Shown here: positions 9,394 to 17,891 of the stretch, piece by piece
Numbering within the stretch: position 1 is the first letter of the stretch
Layout: each line of letters begins with the position of its first letter
Assembly: GCA_030524635.1 (NCBI GenBank)
Contig: JAUNGG010000035.1
Location: forward strand, 1-40,294
Reading direction: 5' to 3'
Origin: Lachnospiraceae bacterium
GTDB lineage: Bacteria > Bacillota > Clostridia > Lachnospirales > Lachnospiraceae
Length of the DNA stretch: 40,294 bases
Position numbers and translations under genes: made by a program
The notes under the pieces: model-generated
Told to the model about the DNA's origin: nothing
The model's database searches: none
Seen by the model: the letters and a program-made list of their open reading frames with translations, nothing else

Positions 9394-10638
9394 TTACATC
9401 ACAGTCACCAGTTCCGGCTCTCTGCGGCGCAAAATATCATATTGTTCTAACGGAGCATCCAGTTCCACCCATAAGATCTGCTTTGGGTGCGGCGCACTTT
9501 CCTGAGGCTCGCCGTCCTCATTCCAGATGCTCTTTACCGGAACCTCCAGATTCCGCCCATCCGGCTTCATGACTTCGATCCGTTCCCCTACCGTAAACTT
9601 ATTCTTCTGCTCGATCCGACACCGGCCCTGATCGTCAACCGCTTCCACCGTTCCCAGATAGGTGTAATTCTTTACATACGTATTGTTATCATAGATCTGA
9701 GTCTCGTGAGTAGGCTTCCCAAAGTAGAATCCGGTGGTAAACTCCCGGTAGGTGCATTTTCCAATTTCTTCCTTATACCATTCCAGGTTTTGCTGGTACA
9801 AAGCCGGATCCTTCTGGTAATCATCGATTGCCTTCCGGTAGGTTCTGGCCACTGTGGCCACGTAGAGGGCCGTCTTCATCCGTCCCTCGATCTTAAAGCT
9901 ATCGATCCCTGCCTCCATCATCTCCGGCACATGCTCGATCATGCACAGATCCTTGGAATTGAAGATAAAGGTGCCCCGCTCATTCTCATAAACCGGCATA
10001 TACTCCCCCGGTCTGGTCTCCTCCACCACTGCATATTTCCAGCGGCATGGATGAGTGCAGGCGCCCTGGTTGGCATCCCGTCCCACAAAATAATTGCTTA
10101 ACAGGCAGCGCCCGGAGTATGAGATGCACATAGCCCCGTGGATGAAGCTTTCAATCTCCATCTCCTCCGGAATGTGCTTTCGGATCTCCTTGATTTCCTC
10201 TAACGAAAGCTCTCTGGCTGAAACCACTCGCTTTGCTCCCTGATTCCACCAGAAAAGATAGGTTCCATAGTTGGTATTATTGGCCTGGGTGCTGATATGG
10301 ATCTCCATATCCGGAAGCGTCTTCCGGGCAATCGCAAAAACGCCGGGATCGGAGATGATCAGCGCATCCGGTCCAATCTCCTTTAACTCCTGGAAATATG
10401 CTTCCACCCCGGCTAAATCATCATTATGCGCCAGGATATTGGCTGTAATATATACCTTAACGCCCCGGCTGTGGGCAAAAGCGATTCCCTCCCGAATCTC
10501 TTCGTTGGAAAAATTCTTCGCCTTGGCACGGAGCCCGAAGGCCTCACCGCCGATGTACACCGCATCTGCACCGTACACCACAGCAGTTTTCAGCACCTCC
10601 AGGCTGCCAGCCGGAATCAGCAGTTCTGTTTTTCTCAT
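9394..10638 (-). CDS. trhP: U32-family protein, probable TrhP (tRNA U34 hydroxylation)
   Basis: Named peptidase U32 by homology, this family includes TrhP (E. coli YegQ; B. subtilis YrrN/YrrO), which makes 5-hydroxyuridine at the tRNA wobble base from prephenate. The 414-residue protein has the LIPAGSLEVLKTAVVYGADAVYIGG N-terminal block and four cysteines (171, 178, 194, 198) in the MCISYSGRC...ACTHPC signature, as expected for an Fe-S cluster. Its ATG overlaps the stop of trmR by 4 bp, and TrmR methylates exactly this product. That coupling supports the tRNA role over a protease role. Only one U32 gene is present here, where B. subtilis has two. Confidence 0.88.
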   Translation of the reverse strand: MRKTELLIPAGSLEVLKTAVVYGADAVYIGGEAFGLRAKAKNFSNEEIREGIAFAHSRGVKVYITANILAHNDDLAGVEAYFQELKEIGPDALIISDPGVFAIARKTLPDMEIHISTQANNTNYGTYLFWWNQGAKRVVSARELSLEEIKEIRKHIPEEMEIESFIHGAMCISYSGRCLLSNYFVGRDANQGACTHPCRWKYAVVEETRPGEYMPVYENERGTFIFNSKDLCMIEHVPEMMEAGIDSFKIEGRMKTALYVATVARTYRKAIDDYQKDPALYQQNLEWYKEEIGKCTYREFTTGFYFGKPTHETQIYDNNTYVKNYTYLGTVEAVDDQGRCRIEQKNKFTVGERIEVMKPDGRNLEVPVKSIWNEDGEPQESAPHPKQILWVELDAPLEQYDILRRREPELVTVM

Positions 10639-11291
10639 GTTATTTCCTTCCTGTCAGCACGCTTCACACTGACTGTCACCCCATCACCGATGGGAATGAC
10701 AGATGTTTCCAGTCCTTCCGTGTGTTTTAACACAAAAAGATACTCCCGCATCCGGCTGTGGATCGTCCGGTTCCTGCGCTCCACAGCAAACCGGGATTCG
10801 ATGATATCACCGTCCTGCAGCACATTATCGGAAACCAGCATCCCGCCGGGAGCTAAAAGCCCCAGCACAGTGGGAAGCCAGTGAATATACTGGCCCTTGG
10901 CGGCATCCATAAAAATAAAATCAAAACTTCCCTCCGGAAGGGATTTCATGATCTCCTCTGCATCCCCTTCCAGAAGGGTGATATCCCCTTCCCGTCCGGC
11001 CCGCCTGAAATTATCCCGGGCGATGGGAATCCGTTTCTCGTATTTTTCAATGGTGGTAATATGGCAGTCCGGCTCCATCACAGAAGCCATCAGAAGGGCA
11101 GAATACCCCACTGCTGTCCCCACCTCTAAGATCGCCTTCGGCCTGGTTCCGGCCACCAGCGTTTTTAACAGCGCTCCCGTTTCCTTCCGGATGATCGGCA
11201 CAAAAGCCTCTCTGGCCTCCCGCTCAATAGCAGTCAGCACAGGAGAACCATCCGGCTCCAGGGAGCGGATATAATCCGTAATCCGATTCAT
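10635..11291 (-). CDS. trmR: O-methyltransferase, probable tRNA 5-hydroxyuridine methyltransferase TrmR
   Basis: This is a 218-residue class I SAM methyltransferase. Motif I is ILEVGTAVGYSALLM; FDFIFMDAAKGQY and LVSDNVLQDGDI are the metal/substrate motifs of the catechol-O-methyltransferase-like family. In B. subtilis the homologue YrrM (TrmR) turns 5-hydroxyuridine at tRNA position 34 into 5-methoxyuridine, and it sits beside the U32 genes as here. The ATG overlaps the MltG-like stop by 4 bp and its own stop overlaps the U32 start, so translation is coupled along the three genes. The tRNA assignment rests on this synteny and on family similarity. Confidence 0.88.
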   Translation of the reverse strand: MNRITDYIRSLEPDGSPVLTAIEREAREAFVPIIRKETGALLKTLVAGTRPKAILEVGTAVGYSALLMASVMEPDCHITTIEKYEKRIPIARDNFRRAGREGDITLLEGDAEEIMKSLPEGSFDFIFMDAAKGQYIHWLPTVLGLLAPGGMLVSDNVLQDGDIIESRFAVERRNRTIHSRMREYLFVLKHTEGLETSVIPIGDGVTVSVKRADRKEIT

Positions 11292-11689
11292 GACCCTGGC
11301 GCCTCTTCTGCTTTCTCCGGCTTCACGCTCAGTACCTCCAGCATCTCCTTGGAGGTCATGGAGGGATTCAGCACATACGCGCCGGGATAAATATCGTATT
11401 CATAAAACATGGACTGGATCCAGAAGGCGTATCCATTGCGGATCAGCCCCTCCTCCTCCAGCTGCTTTCCCACCTGGAGACTGGACTGGCCATCCTCCAC
11501 CACGATCGTCTTGTCCGTTCCCGGAGCTGGCGAAACTGCAGTGGATGCAAAAATCTCATGGCCGAATTCATATCCGATAGTTACACCCTCGTATAAGACC
11601 AGAATCACAAGTGCATAAATAATCAGACGCAGGGAGACCTTGATGATCGCTCCGGTCACCCGGTTAATGTCCTTCGTCGTACTGCTCAT
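11288..11689 (-). CDS. MltG-like single-pass membrane protein lacking the catalytic domain
   Basis: The 133-residue protein has a short cytoplasmic tail, one transmembrane segment (about 16-36) and an extracellular part resembling the N-terminal substrate-binding region of endolytic transglycosylase MltG (SLQVGKQLEEEGLIRNGYAFWI, then YPGAYVLNPSMTSKEMLEVL). Full MltG is about 330-380 residues and has a YceG catalytic domain with an essential Glu; that domain is absent. The position between RNase J and trmR is the mltG (yrrL) slot of Bacillus. ATG 11689 has GGAGGGA 6 nt upstream. It may be a regulatory or glycan-binding relic. Its leader carries a duplicated motif. Confidence 0.82.
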   Translation of the reverse strand: MSSTTKDINRVTGAIIKVSLRLIIYALVILVLYEGVTIGYEFGHEIFASTAVSPAPGTDKTIVVEDGQSSLQVGKQLEEEGLIRNGYAFWIQSMFYEYDIYPGAYVLNPSMTSKEMLEVLSVKPEKAEEAPGS

Positions 11690-11715
11690 GATCTCCCTCC
11701 TTTCTTTTATTTGCC

Positions 11716-11811
11716 CGTTTTCCCGGGCATCCAGGGATACCCGGAGGGTATTTCTTCTATATTGCACGTTTTTCCGGGCATTCAGGGATACCCGGAGGGT
11801 ATTTCATCTAT
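11716..11811 (-). repeat. Tandem leader repeat upstream of the MltG-like gene
   Basis: Two 45-bp units (11716-11760 and 11767-11811) match at 42 of 45 positions. Read in the gene's direction, each contains ATACCC-TCC-GGGTAT, a perfect hairpin, followed by a CCCGG(G) segment. The unit nearest the gene also has GCCCG/CGGGC arms. They fill the space between the RNase J stop and the ribosome site of the MltG-like gene. A related sequence precedes rmlA at 32681-32742. Confidence 0.8.
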
Positions 11812-11821
11812 TTTAGCTTCC

Positions 11822-13492
11822 TTACACTTCCATAATGATCGGCAGGATCATCGGGCTGCGCTTCATCCGCTTCCACAGGAAGTCGCTTAAGTTATCCTTG
11901 ATCACATTTTTGATCTTGCCCCAGTCGCTGACATGGCGGTTTAAGCAGTCTGCAACTGCATCATCCACCACCCGTCTTGCTTCCTCTAACAGGTCCTCAG
12001 ACTCCCGCACATAGACGAAGCCTCTGGACACGATGTCTGGCCCTGCAAGAAGCTGGTTGCTGTATTTTTCCAGGGTGAGAACTACCACAATAATACCGTT
12101 CTGGGCCAGGTTCTGCCGGTCGCGGAGCACGATATTGCCCACATCGCCTACTCCAAGACCATCAACCAGGATCGCGCCGGCCTGAACATGTCCGGTCACC
12201 TCTCCCTTATCCTCGCTTAACTCCAGCACATCCCCGGAATTGATCATCAGCACATTTTCCTTGGGGATTCCCACCGCCTGGGCCAGGGTCGCCTGGGTCA
12301 TGCGGTGACGGTACTCGCCGTGAACCGGAATGGAATACTTTGGATGCACCAGGGAATAGATCAGCTTGATCTCCTCCTGGCAGGCATGGCCGGATACATG
12401 GGTATCCTGGAAGATTACCTCAGCGCCCTTCATGGACAGCTCATTGATTACCTTTGCCACAGCCTTTTCATTGCCTGGGATCGGGGTGGAACTTAAGATG
12501 ATCACATCATTTGGCGTGATGGAAACCTTCTTGTGGATGGAGGCTGCCATCCGGGACAGGGCTGCCATGGACTCACCCTGGCTTCCGGTGGTGATCAGCA
12601 CCGTCTTCTCCGGCGGATAATTCTTAAGCTGCTCGATATCGATCAGGGTTCCCTCCGGGATCTTGATATAGCCTAATTCGCTGGCCGTGCCGATGACATT
12701 GACCATACTGCGGCCCTCCACCACAGCCTTTCTGCCGTACTTGTAGGCAGAGTTAATGATCTGCTGCACCCGGTCCACATTGGACGCAAAGGTAGCTACA
12801 ATAATACGCTTATTCTGGTGGTCCGCAAAGATGGAGTCGAAGGTTTTCCCCACTGTCCGCTCCGAAGCTGTAAAGCCTGTCCGGATGGCATTGGTACTGT
12901 CACACATCAGCGCCAGCACGCCCTTCTTTCCCAGCTCTGCAAACCGCTGTAAATCGATGGAATCGCCAAATACCGGCGTATAATCGATCTTAAAGTCACC
13001 GGTGTGGACGATGGTTCCTGCCGGTGAAAAGATGGCCAGTGCAGAGGCATCTGCGATGCTGTGGTTGGTCTTAATAAACTCGACCCGAAAGCATCCTAAA
13101 TTCACGGACTGACCGTGCTTAATCACCTTCCGCCTGGTGGTCTTTAACATATTGTTTTCTTTTAATTTATTCTCGATCAAGGCGATGGTCAGCTTGGTGC
13201 CGTACACCGGAACATTCAGCTCCTTTAATACATAGGGCAGCGCTCCGATATGGTCCTCATGGCCATGGGTGATCACAAAGCCCTTCACCTTGTCAATGTT
13301 CTGTTTCAAATATGTGACATCCGGGATCACCAGGTCAATTCCCAGCATATCATCGGTAGGGAATGCTAATCCGCAGTCTACGATAATAATGCTGTCCTGG
13401 CATTCGAATGCTGTAATGTTCATGCCAATCTGTTCCAATCCGCCTAAAGGAATAATCTTTACCGTCTCATTTTTCTTGTCTTTTCCTTTCAA
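11822..13492 (-). CDS. rnj: Ribonuclease J
   Basis: RNase J is a cytoplasmic metallo-beta-lactamase-fold enzyme with 5'-3' exonuclease and endonuclease activity in mRNA decay and rRNA maturation. The HGHEDH motif (76-81 from the chosen start) supplies the catalytic metal ligands, and HTGDFKID, TGSQGE and VHGEYRH are the other beta-CASP signatures. Length is 556 residues, as usual. The start is taken as the TTG at 13492 because GGAGGG lies 6 nt before it. The alternative GTG at 13516 has no ribosome site and would place that GGAGGG inside the gene. RNase J is not in this slot in Bacillus, where DUF1292 and mltG are adjacent. Confidence 0.96.
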   Translation of the reverse strand: MKGKDKKNETVKIIPLGGLEQIGMNITAFECQDSIIIVDCGLAFPTDDMLGIDLVIPDVTYLKQNIDKVKGFVITHGHEDHIGALPYVLKELNVPVYGTKLTIALIENKLKENNMLKTTRRKVIKHGQSVNLGCFRVEFIKTNHSIADASALAIFSPAGTIVHTGDFKIDYTPVFGDSIDLQRFAELGKKGVLALMCDSTNAIRTGFTASERTVGKTFDSIFADHQNKRIIVATFASNVDRVQQIINSAYKYGRKAVVEGRSMVNVIGTASELGYIKIPEGTLIDIEQLKNYPPEKTVLITTGSQGESMAALSRMAASIHKKVSITPNDVIILSSTPIPGNEKAVAKVINELSMKGAEVIFQDTHVSGHACQEEIKLIYSLVHPKYSIPVHGEYRHRMTQATLAQAVGIPKENVLMINSGDVLELSEDKGEVTGHVQAGAILVDGLGVGDVGNIVLRDRQNLAQNGIIVVVLTLEKYSNQLLAGPDIVSRGFVYVRESEDLLEEARRVVDDAVADCLNRHVSDWGKIKNVIKDNLSDFLWKRMKRSPMILPIIMEV

Positions 13493-13555
13493 TTCTTTCC
13501 CTCCGTTTTCCGTCACCCATCAATTGGTCACAATTGGCCGTCCTTCGGCCTGTGA

Positions 13556-13834
13556 TTATTTTTGAAGCTCCACGTCCGCATCGTCCAAAAGCTGGGTAAA
13601 AATCTGAAATAAATCATTTAATTCGTCGTCGTCCTCTACAAACTGATAGACAGCCTCTGCTTCTTCCACCTTTGAGGTATCCTTGAGGATATAGCACTCT
13701 CCGTCTGCATCCTCATCCTCCTCATCCGTAACCAGCAGATAATTCATGCCATTAATCCTGGTTTCTTCCAGCACAAAAAAATCAACAAGCTCTCCATCTT
13801 CCGTCTGAAGGGTAATCTTTTCTTCGTTATTCAT
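13556..13834 (-). CDS. DUF1292 family protein (YrzB-like)
   Basis: This is a 92-residue, strongly acidic small protein. The family signature is visible: [29 protein letters not shown], then an acidic run and ECYILKDTS. Its function is unknown. In Firmicutes it regularly follows ruvX (yrrK) in the ireB-ruvX-yrzB cluster, and here its start overlaps the ruvX stop by 8 bp, with the GGAGAAAAGC ribosome site inside ruvX. Translation is therefore probably coupled. No membrane segment or cysteine cluster is present. Confidence 0.93.
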   Translation of the reverse strand: MNNEEKITLQTEDGELVDFFVLEETRINGMNYLLVTDEEDEDADGECYILKDTSKVEEAEAVYQFVEDDDELNDLFQIFTQLLDDADVELQK

Positions 13835-14258
13835 GCTTTTCTCCTATGGAATCCAAATAGTTTTGTAAGATAAAGACGGCTGCTATCTTGTCGATCACAG
13901 CTTTTCGGTGTTCTCTCCTGACACCGCTTTCCATCAGAGTGCGCTCCGCCGACACCGTGCTGAGACGTTCGTCCCATAAATGAACAGGAAGTCCGGTGCG
14001 GCGCTCCAGCATGGCTTTAAACTCCTCTGTCTTCTTCGCCCGGTCTCCTGCCGTATTATTCATATTCTTAGGATACCCCAAAACGATATCCGTAATCTCA
14101 TATTCCCGAATCAATTCCTCGATCCTGGCACAAGTCTGCCGAAGCTTGTTCTCATCCTTCCGCACAATCGTTTCCACACCCTGGGCCGTGATCCCCAGGC
14201 TGTCGCTGACCGCTGCGCCTACTGTCTTCGAACCGTAATCCAAACCTAATATTCTCAT
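13827..14258 (-). CDS. ruvX: RuvX/YqgF-type RNase H-fold nuclease
   Basis: RuvX (YqgF/YrrK) is called a putative Holliday-junction resolvase and is linked to 16S rRNA 5' maturation. The 143-residue protein opens with [18 protein letters not shown], the first catalytic Asp of the RNase H fold, followed by [14 protein letters not shown] and [13 protein letters not shown] with later acidic residues. The ATG at 14258 gives the standard N-terminus with GGAGA upstream; the in-frame start at 14357 adds 33 residues unlike the family. It sits downstream of ireB with a 264-bp gap, which is unusually wide for this cluster. Confidence 0.95.
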   Translation of the reverse strand: MRILGLDYGSKTVGAAVSDSLGITAQGVETIVRKDENKLRQTCARIEELIREYEITDIVLGYPKNMNNTAGDRAKKTEEFKAMLERRTGLPVHLWDERLSTVSAERTLMESGVRREHRKAVIDKIAAVFILQNYLDSIGEKHE

Positions 14259-14522
14259 TTTTCTCTCCACATCGTTCCTGTTTGGCGCTTCACCGCTGAG
14301 AGCAAAAGCCAAAGGGATGGTTCTGGAATATTTTTCCACAACAAAACCAGTTGACACATGCCAACTGATCTCATCTCTCCCCTATCACAGGCACAGATAT
14401 CCTGTACCCTTTGTCCCCTTACCTGTATCCGGCAACGGCTCAGTCCTCTCGTAGTTACCGGATCCGTACCTCTCATACACTGCCGGATCATCGCCTGCAG
14501 CAGTTCGCTGCCTGTACTGCTG
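14259..14522 (-). other. Gene-free spacer between ireB and ruvX with hairpins
   Basis: No supported gene is seen in these 264 bp. Just past the ireB stop a perfect 8-bp stem, ACTGCTGC (14516-14523) with GCAGCAGT (14497-14504), can form without a T-run. A second short stem, CAGTTG/CAACTG, lies near 14350-14370. It may be a leader or attenuator for ruvX, or simply decayed sequence. Confidence 0.4.
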
Positions 14523-14783
14523 CTACCGCTTCAGCTTGGTGTCAATGTATACCGCCATCATCTCTTCCAGGAGCTCATCCCGCTCTACCTTCATGATCAG
14601 GCTTCTGGCATTCTTATGACTGGTGATATAAGTTGGATCGCCTGACATAATGTAACCGACAATCTGATTGACAGGGTTATACCCCTTTTCCGTCAGGGCA
14701 ATATATACCTGTTCCAGAACCTGTGCTGCATCTGCTGTATTCTCCTGGAGAGTTATAAACTGTGTGTCATGCATATCGCCCAT
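14523..14783 (-). CDS. ireB: IreB family regulatory phosphoprotein (DUF965)
   Basis: IreB is a small cytoplasmic protein phosphorylated by the Ser/Thr kinase IreK in Enterococcus, where it modulates cephalosporin resistance. The conserved core [43 protein letters not shown] is complete. The N-terminal segment has threonines but aligns less well, and the start is uncertain: ATG 14783, GTG 14792 and ATG 14774 are all possible. ATG 14783 is chosen for the spacing to AAGGAC. It heads the ireB-ruvX-DUF1292 cluster, as in B. subtilis yrzL-yrrK-yrzB. The length of about 86-89 residues is normal. Confidence 0.93.
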   Translation of the reverse strand: MGDMHDTQFITLQENTADAAQVLEQVYIALTEKGYNPVNQIVGYIMSGDPTYITSHKNARSLIMKVERDELLEEMMAVYIDTKLKR

Positions 14784-14869
14784 CCTTATCACGTCCTTAT
14801 CACTATTCTATCTTATTCTAAACCATAAATGGTATTTCGGCAAGAAGATATTTCTTTAATTTCTATAAA

Positions 14870-16237
14870 CTATTTTTTAGGAATAAATTCCATAATTTCT
14901 GACGTTATCATCCGGACTCCTTGTCCTTCTACCAGGCGGCCTTTCCAAGAAGCGGCATTCCATTCCCCGGTCGGGTCCTGGCTGGTAAGGTTTTCCGCAT
15001 TGATTGCCATTCGCACATATTCTCTGGTATATCCCACCATATAGTGTTTGCCATCGATCTCCATTTCTTCTTCCAGAAGCACCTGATTTTTCTGTTCCAG
15101 GAAGCTTCTTCGGTATTCTTCGGACATGGCGGCTTCTAGGGCAAGCAGTATGTCACTTCTCTTTCCTTTTACCGATTCGGGGACTTGGTCTGGCATGACG
15201 GCGGCTCTGGTTCCGGCTCTTCTTGAATATTTAAAGATGTGCATCTCATAAAAATGCACCTTTTCCAGATATGCTCTGGTCTCTTCAAATTCTTCCTCGG
15301 TTTCTCCTGGGAAGCCTACGATCACATCGGTGGTGATAGCGGGATTTTGAAATGCCTTGCGCAGGTACTGACAGCCTTCCAGATATTCCTCCGGGGTGTA
15401 GTGGCGGTTCATCCGCTTTAAGGTGGACTGGCAGCCGCTTTGGAGGGAAAGGTGGAAATGAGGGCAGATCTTGGGCATGGCGGCCAGTGCCTGGGCAAAT
15501 TCCCGTGTTACGATCCGCGGCTCTAATGAACCTAAACGGATGCGCTCCAGTCCTTCAATCTCATGAATCCGGCGGATCAGCTTAAGCAGATCCAGATCTC
15601 CTGGCAGATCCACTCCATAGGAGCTGAGATGGATGCCGGTGAGGACCATTTCACGGTAACCTCTGGCCACCAGGCCGGTGATCTCCTCCACTACGTCCTC
15701 CGGCTTCCGGCTTCTGACGCGGCCTCTGGTATAGGGGATGATGCAGTAGCTGCAGAACTGGTTGCAGCCGTCCTGCACCTTGATAAAGGCCCGGGTATGG
15801 CCGGAGATCCGGCTGATGTGAAGGGGCTCGTATTCCCTGGTGCTTCCGATGTCAATAACGAAAGCATTGCCCTGACTTTCCTGAGTCAGCTTCTGGAAAT
15901 GCTCTTCCAAAATCTCTACCAGTTCCTTTTTCTTATTATTGCCGATAATAATATCAACAGCTCCATCCTTCTTTAATTCCTCGGCGGCCGCCTGGACATA
16001 GCAGCCTGCAGCTACCACCACAGCATTGGGGTTTTTTGCCTTGGCACGGTGAAGCATCTGGCGGGACTTTTTATCCGCTACATTGGTCACGGAGCAGGTA
16101 TTGATGATGCACACATCTGAGGCTTCCCCAAAGGGCACGATCTCATACCCTGCCTCCTCCAGCATCTGCTGCATCGCCTCTGTTTCATATGCATTTACCT
16201 TGCAGCCCAGGTTGTGCAAAGATGCTTTTCTCCTCAT
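14870..16237 (-). CDS. mtaB: MtaB, tRNA t6A37 methylthiotransferase
   Basis: MtaB converts t6A37 to ms2t6A37 in ANN-decoding tRNAs using two Fe-S clusters. The N-terminal methylthiotransferase domain has cysteines at 12 (NLGCKVN), 48 (INTCSVT) and 79 (AAGCYVQ). The radical-SAM cluster is Cys158, 162 and 165 in GCNQFCSYC. A C-terminal TRAM-like part follows. The ATG at 16237 has GGAGAA 7 nt upstream and starts the standard MRRKASLHNLGC N-terminus; the start at 16321 would overlap the divergent promoter. It is usually found near prmA and rsmE, which lie about 2.9 kb away on the same strand. Confidence 0.96.
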   Translation of the reverse strand: MRRKASLHNLGCKVNAYETEAMQQMLEEAGYEIVPFGEASDVCIINTCSVTNVADKKSRQMLHRAKAKNPNAVVVAAGCYVQAAAEELKKDGAVDIIIGNNKKKELVEILEEHFQKLTQESQGNAFVIDIGSTREYEPLHISRISGHTRAFIKVQDGCNQFCSYCIIPYTRGRVRSRKPEDVVEEITGLVARGYREMVLTGIHLSSYGVDLPGDLDLLKLIRRIHEIEGLERIRLGSLEPRIVTREFAQALAAMPKICPHFHLSLQSGCQSTLKRMNRHYTPEEYLEGCQYLRKAFQNPAITTDVIVGFPGETEEEFEETRAYLEKVHFYEMHIFKYSRRAGTRAAVMPDQVPESVKGKRSDILLALEAAMSEEYRRSFLEQKNQVLLEEEMEIDGKHYMVGYTREYVRMAINAENLTSQDPTGEWNAASWKGRLVEGQGVRMITSEIMEFIPKK

Positions 16238-16272
16238 AACAAATTTCTCCAATCTTTTATGCAAACTCACTA

Positions 16273-16301
16273 TTGACTTTTCCTCGCCATCTCTGTAGTA
16301 T
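16273..16301 (+). promoter_or_regulatory. Sigma-A promoter for the HPr-like gene
   Basis: TTGACT (16273-16278), a 17-bp spacer and TAGTAT (16296-16301) precede the gene by about 55 bp. The leader would be about 47 nt and carries a perfect AAGGAGG ribosome site at 16342-16348. Confidence 0.75.
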
Positions 16302-16355
16302 GGAACTAGGATAACACACACATCCTACATATATATACATTAAGGAGGCATTCAC

Positions 16356-16589
16356 ATGAAAACCGTTCGTATTTCTTTAAACTCCATCGATAAAGTAAAA
16401 TCTTTCGTAAACGACTTAACAAAGTTTGACGTGGATTTCGATCTGGTATCCGGAAGATATGTGATTGATGCAAAGTCCATCATGGGCATCTTCAGCCTGG
16501 ATTTATCTAAGCCGATCGATTTAAATATCCATGCAGAAAACGGAATCGATGAAATTCTGAATACACTGGCTCCCTACATCATCCAGTAA
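16356..16589 (+). CDS. HPr-like protein without the active-site histidine
   Basis: This 77-residue protein is the size and fold of the PTS phosphocarrier HPr. The region matching Ser46 is well kept (DAKSIMGIFSLDL, Ser41 here). The region that should read GxHARPA instead reads ISLNSIDKVKSFV, so there is no His15 and no Arg17. It therefore cannot pass phosphate from EI to EII in the normal way. It could be a Ser-phosphorylated regulator like Crh, which also lacks His15, or serve another role. It has its own strong promoter, ribosome site and terminator and stands alone between mtaB and thiI on the opposite strand. Confidence 0.88.
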   Translation: MKTVRISLNSIDKVKSFVNDLTKFDVDFDLVSGRYVIDAKSIMGIFSLDLSKPIDLNIHAENGIDEILNTLAPYIIQ

Positions 16590-16619
16590 TCCTGTGGGCG
16601 GGAATTGTCAAAAGACAGC

Positions 16620-16670
16620 AAGGCAATAGGAAGCTGCTTTTTTTGTGGCAGCTTTTTCTATTGCCTTTTT
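16620..16670 (+). terminator. Intrinsic terminator after the HPr-like gene
   Basis: AAGGCAATAG (16620-16629) with AAGCTGC pairs with GCAGCTT and CTATTGCCTT, followed by TTTC. The long two-part stem lies 30 nt past the stop. It may also slow transcription arriving from thiI on the other strand. Confidence 0.85.
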
Positions 16671-16704
16671 CATTGTGCTAACGTAACCTTCAACAGGCTT
16701 TTCT

Positions 16705-17886
16705 CTACTCGCAGCGGATCACTTCTGCCGTTTCCACCGCAGTCTTGACCATCTCGTCAATCTTCTCCGCCAGCTTCTCCTCGGAACGGCGGATCACGTT
16801 GATATTCGGCTTGGTCACCGGATGCTTGGCCACGAAAATGGTGCAGCAGTCCTCAAATGGCTGGATGGATGTCTCAAAGGTACCGATCTTCTCGGAAATA
16901 TCCACAATCTCCTGCTTGTCAAAGCCGATCACCGGACGGAATACCGGCATAGTGCAGACCTCATTGGTGGCAGCTAAGGACTGTACCGTCTGAGATGCCA
17001 CCTGGCCGATGCTCTCGCCGGTGATCAGCGCCAGACACTTTTCCTTCTCCGCAATCATCTCTGCGATCCGCATCATATAGCGGCGCATGATAATGGTCAG
17101 CTCCTCATGAGGACACTGGTCATAGATATAAAGCTGGATATCTGTGAAATTTACGATATGAAGCTTCATAGGGCCTGCATATCTTGCTACCAGGCGGGCC
17201 AGATCCACCACCTTTTCCTTGGCACGGTCGCTGGTATATGGCGGTGCATGGAAATACACAGCCTCGATCACTACGCCCCGCTTGGCGATCATATAGCCTG
17301 CCACCGGACTGTCGATGCCGCCGGACAGCAGCAGCATGGCACGTCCATTGGTTCCGATGGGCATGCCGCCTGGTCCTGGGATCACCTGGGAATACAGGTT
17401 GATCCGGGTGCGGATCTCCACATGAAGCATCACCTGGGGATGATGCACATCCACCTGCATGTCTGGGAAGGTTTCCAGGATCACCTCTCCCAGATCACGG
17501 TTGATCTCCTCAGAATTTTTCGGATAATGCTTGTTGGCTCTTCTTGCATTTACTTTAAAGGTCAAATGCTTATCCGGGTATACCTGATCCAGATACTGAA
17601 GCACCTGCTTTTTTAATTCCTCAAAGCCCAGATCATCCACCTGCACCATGGGGCAGATGGCGGAAATGCCGAATACCCGCTTTAACGCTTCCACAGCATC
17701 ATCATAGTCAAAATCAGATAATGCATTGGCATAGATCCGACCGGATTCCTTTGTTACCTCAAACTCACCGTCCACCGACTTTAACGCAAAGCGGATCTGC
17801 TTTACCAGGGCATCCTCAAACATATAACGGTTCTTTCCCTTTACGCCGATCTCTGCGTATTTAATTAAAAATGACTGATATTTCAT
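16705..17886 (-). CDS. thiI: tRNA 4-thiouridine synthetase ThiI
   Basis: ThiI adenylates U8 of tRNA and replaces oxygen with sulfur from a cysteine desulfurase; in some bacteria it also serves thiamine synthesis. The 393-residue protein has an N-terminal ferredoxin-like/THUMP part (about 1-165) and the PP-loop LLSGGIDSPVAGY (SGGIDS at 188-193). The C-terminal rhodanese domain of E. coli ThiI is absent, as in most Firmicutes, so the dedicated partner desulfurase should donate sulfur. That partner is the gene immediately upstream, 5 bp away. The ATG at 17886 has AGAGG 8 nt upstream, inside the end of that gene. Confidence 0.97.
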   Translation of the reverse strand: MKYQSFLIKYAEIGVKGKNRYMFEDALVKQIRFALKSVDGEFEVTKESGRIYANALSDFDYDDAVEALKRVFGISAICPMVQVDDLGFEELKKQVLQYLDQVYPDKHLTFKVNARRANKHYPKNSEEINRDLGEVILETFPDMQVDVHHPQVMLHVEIRTRINLYSQVIPGPGGMPIGTNGRAMLLLSGGIDSPVAGYMIAKRGVVIEAVYFHAPPYTSDRAKEKVVDLARLVARYAGPMKLHIVNFTDIQLYIYDQCPHEELTIIMRRYMMRIAEMIAEKEKCLALITGESIGQVASQTVQSLAATNEVCTMPVFRPVIGFDKQEIVDISEKIGTFETSIQPFEDCCTIFVAKHPVTKPNINVIRRSEEKLAEKIDEMVKTAVETAEVIRCE

Positions 17887-17891
17887 CCTAT

